A stretch of DNA of 18,183 nucleotides from positions 1 to 18,183 of the forward strand of contig JAHJFW010000070.1 of assembly GCA_018824765.1 (NCBI GenBank). The letters run 5' to 3'. This document shows positions 1 to 5,246 of the stretch, piece after piece (the first letter of the stretch is position 1; each line of letters opens with the position of its first letter). The position numbers and the translations under genes were made by a program. The notes below the pieces were generated by a model. It was not told where the DNA came from. It ran no database searches and saw only the letters and a list, made by a program, of their open reading frames with translations. This DNA is from Patescibacteria group bacterium (GTDB lineage: Bacteria; Patescibacteriota; Patescibacteriia; 2-12-FULL-60-25).

Positions 1-309
1 CAAAGAATCGCACTCTATCCTGTGGTGCTGATTTCAGCCATCGCTTTTTGGACCAATGATAAAAATGCGCGCCGCTACATTATTGGATTATGCGGCATCG
101 GCGCATTAATCGGCGTTTACCACAATCTTTTGTATTATGGCGTTCTGCCTGAAAAATTGGGGCCGTGTTCTCTCGGCGTTTCCTGCACCACAAAATATTA
201 CGAATTGTTTGGCTTCCTTTCGATCCCCCTGCTTTCACTCCTCGCTTTTATCTTCATTATCGTGTTAATGCTACTTCCGGATCGCGCGGAGAAAACGGTT
301 ATCAATTGA
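1..309 (+). CDS. DsbB/BdbC-family disulfide bond formation protein, 5' end missing
   Basis: This is the C-terminal 102 residues of a small quinone-linked membrane thiol oxidase that would recharge an exported DsbA-like partner. The frame is open from base 1 and ends at TGA 307-309, so the true start lies left of the window. The first visible residues, QRIALYP, match the segment that directly follows the first CxxC in BdbC proteins (CWYQRI..YP), so that pair should lie just outside. The second redox pair is visible as CSLGVSC, between a helix around IIGLCGIGALIGVYH and a last helix around LSIPLLSLLAFIFIIVLMLL. The size and spacing fit the short BdbC type rather than full-length proteobacterial DsbB. 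The GTG at 22 is internal and not a likely start. Confidence 0.85.
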   Translation, partial: QRIALYPVVLISAIAFWTNDKNARRYIIGLCGIGALIGVYHNLLYYGVLPEKLGPCSLGVSCTTKYYELFGFLSIPLLSLLAFIFIIVLMLLPDRAEKTVIN

Positions 310-334
310 CTTTTCGTAAAAAACAGCGCATTAT
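306..334 (+). promoter_or_regulatory. Possible sigma70-type promoter for tRNA-Gln
   Basis: TTGACT at 306-311 (five of six consensus bases) and CATTAT at 329-334 (four of six) are separated by 17 bp. This would start RNA near 341, about 25 bases before the tRNA 5' end. The -35 overlaps the stop codon of the upstream dsbB-like gene. The call rests on motif match and position only. Confidence 0.4.
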
Positions 335-366
335 TACCGCGCTTTGAAGCAAATTATATCCAGCGC

Positions 367-437
367 TCGGGGATCGTCTAATGGTAGGACAGCGGCCTTT
401 GAAGCCGTGAATCATGGTTCGAATCCATGTCCCCGAG
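367..437 (+). tRNA. tRNA-Gln (anticodon TTG)
   Basis: A complete cloverleaf can be drawn. The acceptor stem is TCGGGGA (367-373) with TCCCCGA (430-436), the anticodon stem is GCGGC/GCCGT with loop CTTTGAA (anticodon TTG at 399-401), and the T arm is CATGG-TTCGAAT-CCATG. The discriminator base is G437, as usual for tRNA-Gln. CCA is not encoded (the next bases are CAG), unlike the two other tRNAs here, so CCA must be added after transcription. A perfect 10-bp inverted repeat (353-362 and 441-450) flanks the gene. Confidence 0.95.
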
Positions 438-472
438 CAGTGGATATAATGCGAGTTTTAAAAAAAAACAAG

Positions 473-495
473 AGAGCCGATTGCGGCTCTTTTTA
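473..495 (+). terminator. Bidirectional intrinsic terminator
   Basis: A 7-bp stem AGAGCCG (473-479) / CGGCTCT (484-490) with loop ATTG is followed by TTTTATTT on the plus strand. A run of nine A residues lies just upstream, so the minus-strand RNA also ends in a U tract. It can end transcription after tRNA-Gln from the left and after the 186-residue gene at 533 from the right. Confidence 0.8.
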
Positions 496-532
496 TTTAT
501 GCTCATTCGCGAGTCGTGATAAAGCGGACAAT

Positions 533-1093
533 CTATATACTGGATTTTTTTCGGCTCGGCTTTTTTCGGGAAGCGCTTTTTTTCTTGACCGACGCTTTTT
601 TCATTGTTTTCTTTTTTACGCGCGGCTTCAGAGACGCCGCATCATCAACAATCTTTTCCGCCTTTTCCAAAGTCTCGTTCCAAGCTGACAAATCATCTCC
701 CGCGCAAGCAAGCCCCACGCAGACCGCAAACCGCTCATTCGGTTCCAAAGGCAATTTCAGTGACCTGTTCCAGCATAAAAAGGCGCTGTCATCCAACGGT
801 AGGCACGCCAAACCGTGCCACTTCATCCATGTCTCGAACGCATGCCCGAATTCCGGTTGCCGCGTCTTTACTCGCGTATGGTATAGCGCTTTTGAATCCC
901 CCGCGCGCGAAGCGCACTTCGCTTGGCACAACATTGGAATTCCGTGCACAACCCATGACTGCGCTTTCTCGCCAAAAAGCGACTCTCCGCGTTCAGTGAA
1001 AAGAATCTGCTCCAACCTGCCATTAGTCGTGATTAACTCGCCAACAAGCGTATGGTCGCGGTCAAAAATTAATACCGTGTTAGTTCCTGCCAT
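533..1093 (-). CDS. Hypothetical protein with lysine-rich C-terminal tail, downstream of ftsEX
   Basis: The function is not recognised. The 186-residue product has no signal peptide or membrane segment. Residues 1-150 look like a folded domain with several Trp and Cys residues (for example FETWMKWHGLACLPLDD near 86-102). The last ~31 residues are almost all Lys, Arg and Ser (VKKKTMKK, SRKKPSRKK), a tail typical of proteins that bind nucleic acid or another acidic surface; that role is inference. The ATG at 1093 is three bases after the stop of a 50-residue ORF, which itself starts beside the ftsX stop, so it is probably co-transcribed with ftsEX. A bidirectional terminator lies about 40 bp downstream. 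IFDRDHTL near the N-terminus resembles HAD motif I, but no other HAD motif is seen. Confidence 0.7.
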   Translation of the reverse strand: MAGTNTVLIFDRDHTLVGELITTNGRLEQILFTERGESLFGEKAQSWVVHGIPMLCQAKCASRAGDSKALYHTRVKTRQPEFGHAFETWMKWHGLACLPLDDSAFLCWNRSLKLPLEPNERFAVCVGLACAGDDLSAWNETLEKAEKIVDDAASLKPRVKKKTMKKASVKKKSASRKKPSRKKSSI

Positions 1094-1096
1094 AGG

Positions 1097-1249
1097 TTAT
1101 AATTGCGCTTCGTCTGAATCAATATGCGGTGCGGATTCAATCAAGCTCTCGACATTCGAAACCGCATCGGGAAAGACCGGTATTTCAACACCATCCAATA
1201 AAGGCTTCAGCAGATTACGCACATTTTTTACAACGTCTTTCGTGTGCAT
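1097..1249 (-). CDS. Small 50-residue protein between ftsX and the Lys-tail gene
   Basis: This ORF runs from ATG 1247-1249 to TAA 1097-1099. It begins MHTKDVVKNVRNLLKPLLDG and ends in an acidic stretch (HIDSDEAQL). It is probably a real gene because it exactly fills the gap between its neighbours: its start is one base past the ftsX stop (1251-1253), and its stop is three bases before the start at 1093. Other genes nearby are also packed this way. No Shine-Dalgarno is clear (AAAAGATAGT precedes the ATG). The sequence suggests one amphipathic helix, an extended hydrophobic piece (VEIPVF) and an acidic C-terminus. No family is recognised. Its partner could be the strongly basic protein encoded next, but that is only suggested by the opposite charge. 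Confidence 0.5.
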   Translation of the reverse strand: MHTKDVVKNVRNLLKPLLDGVEIPVFPDAVSNVESLIESAPHIDSDEAQL

Positions 1250-1250
1250 A

Positions 1251-2171
1251 CTATCTTTTCAGATATTTTCCAACGGCCGCCCAAGATGATAAAGCCACCA
1301 GCGCGCCAAGTGATCCGCCTTCCATCGCCGCCAGTTTCCAGGCGTTCTGCATAAAGTATATGCGCAATCCCGGATCAACGCCGTCAAAAAACGAGACCAA
1401 TCGCGGCTCAAGAAAATAAATCGCGGCGACAATTATTCCGGCGGTCAATAGGAGCGCCAAGAGAGCGATGAACAAACCCTCGAGCACAAAAGGAATTCGC
1501 ACGAAAGATCCTGAAGCGCCGACCAGCCGCATGATTCCAATTTCTTCCCTCTGCGTATAAATCGCCACGCGGATGGCATTGTAAACTATCAGCACTGAAA
1601 ACGCCGCGAAAATTGCGATTAAAATAGCGCCAAAAAATCTCGCTGATTCGCCGATTTCACGGACGCGCGCTATGGCATCGGCATGGTCATCGTAAGTTTT
1701 GGATTCAATAGCGAAATCAAACTGTGGATTTTTCAAGGCCTCCAGCAAAAAAGCATAATCCTCCGTCCGTTTGGCCTTTATGACGAGCGTGGCGCCGAGC
1801 GGGTTTTCATCAAGTTCTGCCAATGCTTCAAGAATTTTAGGGTCATTCTCATGCCGTTTTTTGAAATCTTCAAGCGCTTCGTCCTTAGACAACAGCGATG
1901 TCTCACGCACCTGCGGCAAACCGGCCATAAAAAATTGCGACTGTTGCAAAACCGCGTCCGGCGTTTCAGCCTTGAAATACACGGAGATATCCACCTTGTT
2001 CTCCAGCGTAACCAGCGCTTTTTCAAGCAAGGCGTTCACGCCAACCAAAACATTGACCGACAAGAGCGACAACGTCAAAACAAAAACCGTCGTCAAGGCC
2101 ATCCACGTATTGCGGAAAAAATTTTTCCAAGCGTATGAAATTACGCGCCAAGTGCTTACTCCGATGGGCAT
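1251..2171 (-). CDS. ftsX: Cell division protein FtsX (permease-like subunit)
   Basis: FtsX is the membrane subunit of the FtsEX complex, which transmits ATP hydrolysis by FtsE across the membrane to activate septal peptidoglycan hydrolases. The 306-residue length is normal. The first transmembrane helix is at about 23-47, an extracytoplasmic domain at 50-170 (with the common start VDISVYFK and the NPLGATLVIKAK stretch), helix two at about 178-204, the cytoplasmic coupling segment REEIGIMRLVGAS at 208-220, helix three at about 227-254 and helix four at about 281-302. ATG 2171 has no Shine-Dalgarno. In most bacteria ftsE and ftsX touch or overlap; here 119 bp of repeats lie between them. A 50-residue ORF starts one base after the stop. 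Confidence 0.93.
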   Translation of the reverse strand: MPIGVSTWRVISYAWKNFFRNTWMALTTVFVLTLSLLSVNVLVGVNALLEKALVTLENKVDISVYFKAETPDAVLQQSQFFMAGLPQVRETSLLSKDEALEDFKKRHENDPKILEALAELDENPLGATLVIKAKRTEDYAFLLEALKNPQFDFAIESKTYDDHADAIARVREIGESARFFGAILIAIFAAFSVLIVYNAIRVAIYTQREEIGIMRLVGASGSFVRIPFVLEGLFIALLALLLTAGIIVAAIYFLEPRLVSFFDGVDPGLRIYFMQNAWKLAAMEGGSLGALVALSSWAAVGKYLKR

Positions 2172-2187
2172 ATTAGTTGCTAAAGGC

Positions 2188-2290
2188 GAATGACTAATGA
2201 CGCATGACTAATGACGCAGTACTGATTACAAATGACTAAAGAAGAATGGTTTCCTAAATTAGTCATTCGGATTTCGTCATTCGGATTTTT
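2188..2290. repeat. Word-like repeat block between ftsE and ftsX
   Basis: A perfect 14-bp tandem ATGACTAATGACGC occupies 2190-2203 and 2204-2217. GAATGACTAAT at 2188-2198 is matched in inverted form by ATTAGTCATTC at 2258-2268, so the block can fold into a long hairpin. Bases 2262-2282 are the exact reverse complement of 3030-3050, on the other side of ftsE. No promoter or coding sequence is evident. Confidence 0.8.
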
Positions 2291-2977
2291 TTAATTTGAT
2301 AAAAGATATTTCCCGTGCTGATGGTCGGCCGCCAATTTGCCGTCGGCCAAAGTTACAACCCTCCGCCTAAGGCCATTCACCACTTCGCGGTTATGCGTGA
2401 CCAAGACCACGGTCGTTCCGAAATCGTTTATCTTCAACAACAGGTCAATTATATCCTTCGTGTTTAAAGTATCCAAATTTCCCGTAGGCTCGTCAGCCAA
2501 CAAAATCTTCGGCCGATGCACCAGCGCGCGCGCAATCACGACCCTTTGCTGCTCGCCGCCTGACAATTGGTAAGGAAACCTTCTACCTTTTTCTTCCAAT
2601 CCAACGATCTTCAAAACTTGCGGCACCACATCATGGATTCTTTGCGAAGGCTCGCCAGCGACTTCCAAGGCAAAAGACACGTTCTCCCAAATCGTTTTCT
2701 TTTTAATAAGTTTAAAATCCTGAAAAACCACGCCGATCTGCCGCCGCAATTCCGGTATTTGGCGCGCCCTGATCCTCGATATGTCCCAGCCGCCGATCAT
2801 GATTTTTCCTCTTGTCGGGCGTTCTTCGGAGATAAGTAGCCGTGCCAAGGTTGTTTTGCCGGCGCCGCTTTGCCCGACTATTGATACGAATTCACCGGCC
2901 TCAATTTTCAAAGACAGGTCGTCCAAACCTTTAACATTCGGCGGATAAATTTTAGAAACGCGTTCGAGGGTAATCAT
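2291..2977 (-). CDS. ftsE: Cell division ATP-binding protein FtsE
   Basis: FtsE is the cytoplasmic ABC ATPase of FtsEX. From the ATG at 2977 the product has 228 residues, the usual size. All ABC motifs are present: Walker A GQSGAGKTT (35-43), Q-loop Gln86 in VVFQDFKL, signature LSGGEQQR (138-145), Walker B ILLADEPTGNLD (158-169) and H-loop His195 in LVTHNRE. The frame stays open upstream to 3052, but that extension is a translation of the neighbouring repeat (SPATHSPATN) and is not conserved-looking, so MITLERVSKIY is the chosen start. No Shine-Dalgarno precedes it. FtsX lies downstream on the same strand. Confidence 0.95.
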   Translation of the reverse strand: MITLERVSKIYPPNVKGLDDLSLKIEAGEFVSIVGQSGAGKTTLARLLISEERPTRGKIMIGGWDISRIRARQIPELRRQIGVVFQDFKLIKKKTIWENVSFALEVAGEPSQRIHDVVPQVLKIVGLEEKGRRFPYQLSGGEQQRVVIARALVHRPKILLADEPTGNLDTLNTKDIIDLLLKINDFGTTVVLVTHNREVVNGLRRRVVTLADGKLAADHQHGKYLLSN

Positions 2978-2995
2978 GGGTCGTGGTATAAGCAA

Positions 2996-3061
2996 TGGGT
3001 AGTTTGTAGCTGGGGAATGAGTAGCTGGGGAATGACGAAATCCGAATGACAAATGACGAAT
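2996..3061. repeat. Word-like repeat block upstream of ftsE
   Basis: A perfect 15-bp tandem GTAGCTGGGGAATGA lies at 3006-3020 and 3021-3035. It runs into a region built of AATGACGAA and ATCCGAATGAC words. Bases 3030-3050 form an exact 21-bp inverted repeat with 2262-2282, so ftsE sits between the arms. Confidence 0.8.
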
Positions 3062-3092
3062 TAAGTAAAATATTCAATACTGCGCCTGAAAC

Positions 3093-3812
3093 CTAATCCA
3101 TTTTTATTACGACCGGGCTGACTTTCACTTTAATTACACCCGCTCCCAAAGGCGCCAAATCCTTAAAGGCCGAGGCGTCCAAATCAATTACGCGATCCGG
3201 AAATATGTCACGCTCAGGCCCGAAATCGTTGATTCGCACTGTCACGCATTTTCCACTCGCTAAACTCTCCACATTCACCAAGGAACCTTTGGGGAAATCC
3301 GGCGAAGCCGCGCATTTGCAATCCTTGTATTTATACCAAGAAGCGAAGCCTTGTTGCATATATCCGGCCTGCGCCTTTCCCATCCGTAATTTTACATCAC
3401 CGTAAACCCTTTCAGAATCAAGCGGTTTCCATTCACCGTTTTTTTCCACGAACAATTTACAATTCGTCCAGGCTGACGGCGTGCATGCTTGCGGCAATCC
3501 GACTGTAATTCCGTTAAAAGAAAGGTTTATCGTCTCTTGCCACTTTAAGCTTACCACCTCGGGCTGAAGCTCGTAATCTTCAAAAGTTCCGGTGGCGTAA
3601 TTATCAAGCGTAATATCCAATTCATTCGGCCCCAGCAAGGAATCCTTTTCCAAACCAAGGCGCACTGTGCCGCCGAACTGGTTGAAAGTTACCGGACGCC
3701 CCATAAAACCGGAATCAAGATACAGATGCGCATTCTCTCTGGCTGAAACCGGCCGCGCAACCAATATTGCAAAACCCGCCAAAGCTAAAAATAAAAAATC
3801 CCTTTTTTTCAT
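3093..3812 (-). CDS. Exported RlpA-like double-psi beta-barrel protein
   Basis: This is a secreted or periplasmic protein of the RlpA/expansin-like group, whose members act on or bind septal peptidoglycan. Starting at ATG 3812 it has 239 residues and a clear signal peptide: MKKR, a hydrophobic core LFLALAGFAILVA, and a probable cleavage after PVSA near residue 24. The upstream in-frame ATG at 3830 would place six extra residues before it and is less likely. Residues ~30-150 form an unrecognised domain. Residues 154-232 match the RlpA barrel: GFASWYKYK, KGSLVNVESLASGKCVTVRI, NDFGP, RVIDLDASAFKDLAPLGAGVIKVKV. The usual TAAH-type segment is replaced by KCAASPDF, so lytic transglycosylase activity is uncertain. 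Five Cys lie in the mature part (110, 118, 165, 167, 189). Confidence 0.85.
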   Translation of the reverse strand: MKKRDFLFLALAGFAILVARPVSARENAHLYLDSGFMGRPVTFNQFGGTVRLGLEKDSLLGPNELDITLDNYATGTFEDYELQPEVVSLKWQETINLSFNGITVGLPQACTPSAWTNCKLFVEKNGEWKPLDSERVYGDVKLRMGKAQAGYMQQGFASWYKYKDCKCAASPDFPKGSLVNVESLASGKCVTVRINDFGPERDIFPDRVIDLDASAFKDLAPLGAGVIKVKVSPVVIKMD

Positions 3813-3840
3813 GTCCGGACATTCTAACAAATAAGCGCGC

Positions 3841-3898
3841 GGATGAGTAGGGAGCTGGGAGGCCGGATGATGGACGGTGGACGATAGACTGTTGACGG
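3841..3898. repeat. Word-like repeat block upstream of the RlpA-like gene
   Basis: The stretch is built from variants of GATGGACGG and GGACGATAGAC with GGATGAGTAGG before it. Together with the elements below it belongs to a gene-free stretch 3813-4147 that holds repeats and a terminator; no ORF there looks real. Confidence 0.55.
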
Positions 3899-3954
3899 AG
3901 CTCTATATCAAACAAGGTGATTTTTTCCGTCTCATACACATCAGTACTCTGCCA

Positions 3955-4037
3955 TGTCATTCCTGCGAAGGCAGGAATCCGGAAATAAAAAAATAATTCC
4001 CATAATCTTCTGGATCCCAGCCTTCGCTGGGATGACA
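3955..4037. repeat. REP/MITE-like element of two hairpins in inverted orientation
   Basis: The left part reads TGTCATTCCTGCGAAGGCAG and onward to GGAATCC (3955-3980); the right part runs from GGATCCCAGC to GGGATGACA (4012-4037). Each arm contains its own hairpin (ATTCCTGC-GAAG-GCAGGAAT and ATCCCAGC-CTTC-GCTGGGAT), and the ends TGTC/GACA are complementary. About 30 bp of AT-rich DNA lies between. The form resembles the GTCATTCCCGCGAAAGCGGG type of repeat seen in many bacteria. It has no coding capacity, so any mobility would need a transposase elsewhere. Confidence 0.75.
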
Positions 4038-4099
4038 GATAAGGTACCTGGTACGTGCCTGGTACATGTGGATAAGGTACCTGGTACGTACCTGGTACC
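4038..4099. repeat. GGTACC-rich 33-bp direct repeat
   Basis: Two 28-bp copies start with GATAAGGTACCTGGTACGT, at 4038-4065 and 4071-4098, and differ at one base (G4056 versus A4089). Each is itself made of GGTAC/GTACC half-palindromes, so many alternative hairpins are possible. It ends in CCTTTTTG and lies directly downstream of the tRNA-Thr terminator. Confidence 0.8.
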
Positions 4100-4107
4100 T
4101 TTTTGAC

Positions 4108-4145
4108 AAAAAAACCGCGTTGGAAAAATCCAACACGGTGTTTTT
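4108..4145 (-). terminator. Intrinsic terminator after tRNA-Thr, bidirectional
   Basis: An 11-bp stem pairs 4114-4124 (ACCGCGTTGGA) with 4129-4139 (TCCAACACGGT) around an AAAA loop, with one G-T or A-C position depending on the strand read. Minus-strand RNA continues into seven U residues, and plus-strand RNA into GTTTTT. It lies immediately after the CCA end of the minus-strand tRNA-Thr. Confidence 0.85.
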
Positions 4146-4147
4146 CA

Positions 4148-4223
4148 TGGAGCCAGCTCCGGGATTCGAACCCGGGACCTCTGCTTTACGAAAGCATTGC
4201 TCTACCAACTGAGCTAAGCTGGC
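4148..4223 (-). tRNA. tRNA-Thr (anticodon CGT)
   Basis: The 76-nt gene has an encoded CCA (4148-4150). The acceptor stem is GCCAGCT / AGCTGGC, the D arm GCTC/GAGC, and the anticodon loop TTCGTAA has CGT at 4188-4190. The T arm is CCGGG-TTCGAAT-CCCGG and the discriminator is T. It reads ACG codons only, so another Thr tRNA must be elsewhere. The anticodon stem has one mismatch at its outer pair. Confidence 0.95.
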
Positions 4224-4229
4224 GGGCAT

Positions 4230-4259
4230 CGTGTATCGTTAAACGTCAGACGATACACG
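4230..4259. repeat. 10-bp perfect inverted repeat between tRNA-Gly and tRNA-Thr
   Basis: CGTGTATCGT (4230-4239) pairs with ACGATACACG (4250-4259) around a 10-base loop. A further partial copy (GTGATACG) follows at 4265-4272. It has no U tract, so it is not a normal terminator; it could be a processing hairpin or another dispersed repeat. Confidence 0.6.
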
Positions 4260-4270
4260 TTAAGTGATAC

Positions 4271-4317
4271 GTTCGATTCTCGTTTTACTGTTTTATCTTG
4301 GAGCGGGATACGAGAAT
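4271..4317. repeat. Direct repeat copy A, with a partial tRNA-Gly 3' end
   Basis: These 47 bp match 4417-4463 with one difference (C4297 versus T4443), at a distance of 146 bp. The last 19 bases (4299-4317) duplicate the CCA, discriminator, acceptor strand and start of the T arm of tRNA-Gly on the minus strand. The copy lacks the rest of the tRNA and is not functional. Confidence 0.85.
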
Positions 4318-4416
4318 GCTCACGTCGCTTCGCTCCCGATAGGGGCTTCCGCCCCTCTCGCCCTCACTCCGTTCGGTCACCCCCGAATGAAAGGGGCGCA
4401 CCCCTTTCCAACCCCA
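4318..4416. repeat. GC-rich hairpin element between the direct repeats
   Basis: This 99-bp stretch is much richer in G and C than its surroundings. It contains two strong hairpins: AGGGGC-TTCC-GCCCCT (4341-4356) and GAAAGGGG-CGCA-CCCCTTTC (4389-4408), joined by CTCACTCCGTTCGGTCAC. ORFs across it on either strand are repeat translations and not believable genes. It could be a small non-autonomous element or structured RNA. Confidence 0.6.
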
Positions 4417-4463
4417 GTTCGATTCTCGTTTTACTGTTTTATTTTGGAGCGGGATACGAGAAT
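4417..4463. repeat. Direct repeat copy B, overlapping the tRNA-Gly 3' end
   Basis: This is the second copy of the 47-bp repeat; its last 19 bases are the real 3' end of tRNA-Gly. Its first 12 bases, GTTCGATTCTCG, are the inverted complement of the tRNA T arm at 4457-4468. Confidence 0.85.
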
Positions 4464-4518
4464 CGAACTCGCGTCTCTTGCTTGGGAAGCAAGCATACTG
4501 CCATTGTACTAATCCCGC
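4445..4518 (-). tRNA. tRNA-Gly (anticodon CCC)
   Basis: A 74-nt cloverleaf with encoded CCA (4445-4447). The acceptor stem is GCGGGAT / ATCCCGC, the D arm GTAC/GTAT, the anticodon stem CTTGC/GCAAG with loop TTCCCAA (anticodon at 4484-4486), and the T arm GCGAG-TTCGATT-CTCGT. Discriminator T. It reads GGG codons. It is upstream of tRNA-Thr on the same strand, with 221 bp of repeats between. No U-tract terminator is seen before the GC-rich element. Confidence 0.93.
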
Positions 4519-4595
4519 ATCTATCGGACGACGCGATATTAACATTTTGCACAAAACAATCAAGTCAGCGAACCCCCGCTAAACTACGCCCTAAA

Positions 4596-5228
4596 TCAAA
4601 ATTTCAAATACCTGACCACGTCTTTTTCCTGCAAGCGCTTTTCCATATATGTTGCCAAGGCACTTTCGTCGCCGTTATTTTCTTCAGCCATCTTTGTTGC
4701 CAGACGCTGTTCCAGAAGAGACGGCTTCAAGACATTTTGCCGGAAATCCTCTTCATTCCAACCGTAATTCTCCAATAAATAGACGCCGACATCCGGCGTT
4801 GTGCTGGAAACGGCGCTTATTACGTCTGCAAAAAAAGCCCGCAACTCCTCATCGCTGACTGTAACATCTTTCTGCTCTGCCAATTCTTCAAGTGCTGCTT
4901 GACTGACTAATTTTTCCAAAACATTCTTTTCAAGCGTTGCATCCCAAGGAACGCCGATATTCTGCTCTTTAGCCGCCGGAGAATTCAAAAAGGTGCGCAA
5001 GGTGTCTTTGGATTTCAAAAAATCGCGGAATAAAACTTTCTTGCTGCCGACTTTGGCAGCGGTTATTGGTAAAATTTCAGCGGTTTTGCGGATAAAAACG
5101 CCCTCCGAATGTTTTACATAAACCTCCCACGTAAAAGCGGCTCCGGCAGACGCTAAAACCAATAAACACAAAACCCCCGCAATTATCAGGACCAGTAAAG
5201 GAACTCTCTTCTTCTTCTCGTCTGACAT
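4596..5228 (-). CDS. Membrane-anchored SurA N-terminal-domain-like protein
   Basis: The 210-residue protein starts with a charged cytoplasmic piece (MSDEKKKR) and one transmembrane helix at about 10-34; the remainder is outside the membrane. The pattern VGSKKVLFRDFLKSKDTLRTFL followed by the helical stretch EKLVSQAALEELAEQKDVTVSDEELRAFF is that of the SurA/PrsA chaperone N-domain. No parvulin-type isomerase domain follows, so it would act as a holdase-type folding helper for exported proteins, not a proline isomerase. Its start is 18 bp after the stop of the FtsB-like gene, so the two are probably co-transcribed. Written without long motif quotes, the best-supported part is the VSxxELxxFF segment near 124-133. 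Confidence 0.7.
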   Translation of the reverse strand: MSDEKKKRVPLLVLIIAGVLCLLVLASAGAAFTWEVYVKHSEGVFIRKTAEILPITAAKVGSKKVLFRDFLKSKDTLRTFLNSPAAKEQNIGVPWDATLEKNVLEKLVSQAALEELAEQKDVTVSDEELRAFFADVISAVSSTTPDVGVYLLENYGWNEEDFRQNVLKPSLLEQRLATKMAEENNGDESALATYMEKRLQEKDVVRYLKF

Positions 5229-5246
5229 AATTTATGCGAATATGAG

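Noticed and set aside
533..1093. HAD-type phosphatase suggested by IFDRDHTL near the N-terminus of the 186-residue protein
   Set aside because: HAD motif I needs DxDGT and the later motifs (S/T, K, and DD) are absent; the rest of the sequence does not fit the fold.
516..1289. Long plus-strand ORF of 257 residues
   Set aside because: It lies opposite the 186-residue and 50-residue minus-strand genes, has a composition typical of antisense frames and shows no recognisable motif.
2978..3052. N-terminal extension of FtsE
   Set aside because: The extra 25 residues translate the intergenic tandem repeat (SPATHSPATN), and FtsE proteins begin near MITLERVSK.
3715..3960. 81-residue minus-strand ORF upstream of the RlpA-like gene
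   Set aside because: It overlaps the signal-peptide region of the RlpA-like gene in another frame and mostly translates repeat DNA.
4038..4099. CRISPR array
   Set aside because: Only two repeat copies with a 5-bp gap, self-palindromic units and no cas genes.
4299..4317. A second tRNA-Gly gene
   Set aside because: Only 19 bases of the 3' end are present; no anticodon or D arm follows.
4271..4463. Prophage or integrative element at tRNA-Gly
   Set aside because: The interval is only 146 bp and no integrase or phage gene lies nearby, so only a miniature or relic element could be argued.
4285..4563. ORFs across the tRNA-Gly and GC-rich element on both strands
   Set aside because: They read through a tRNA and through hairpin repeats; such peptides are known artefacts of repeat translation.
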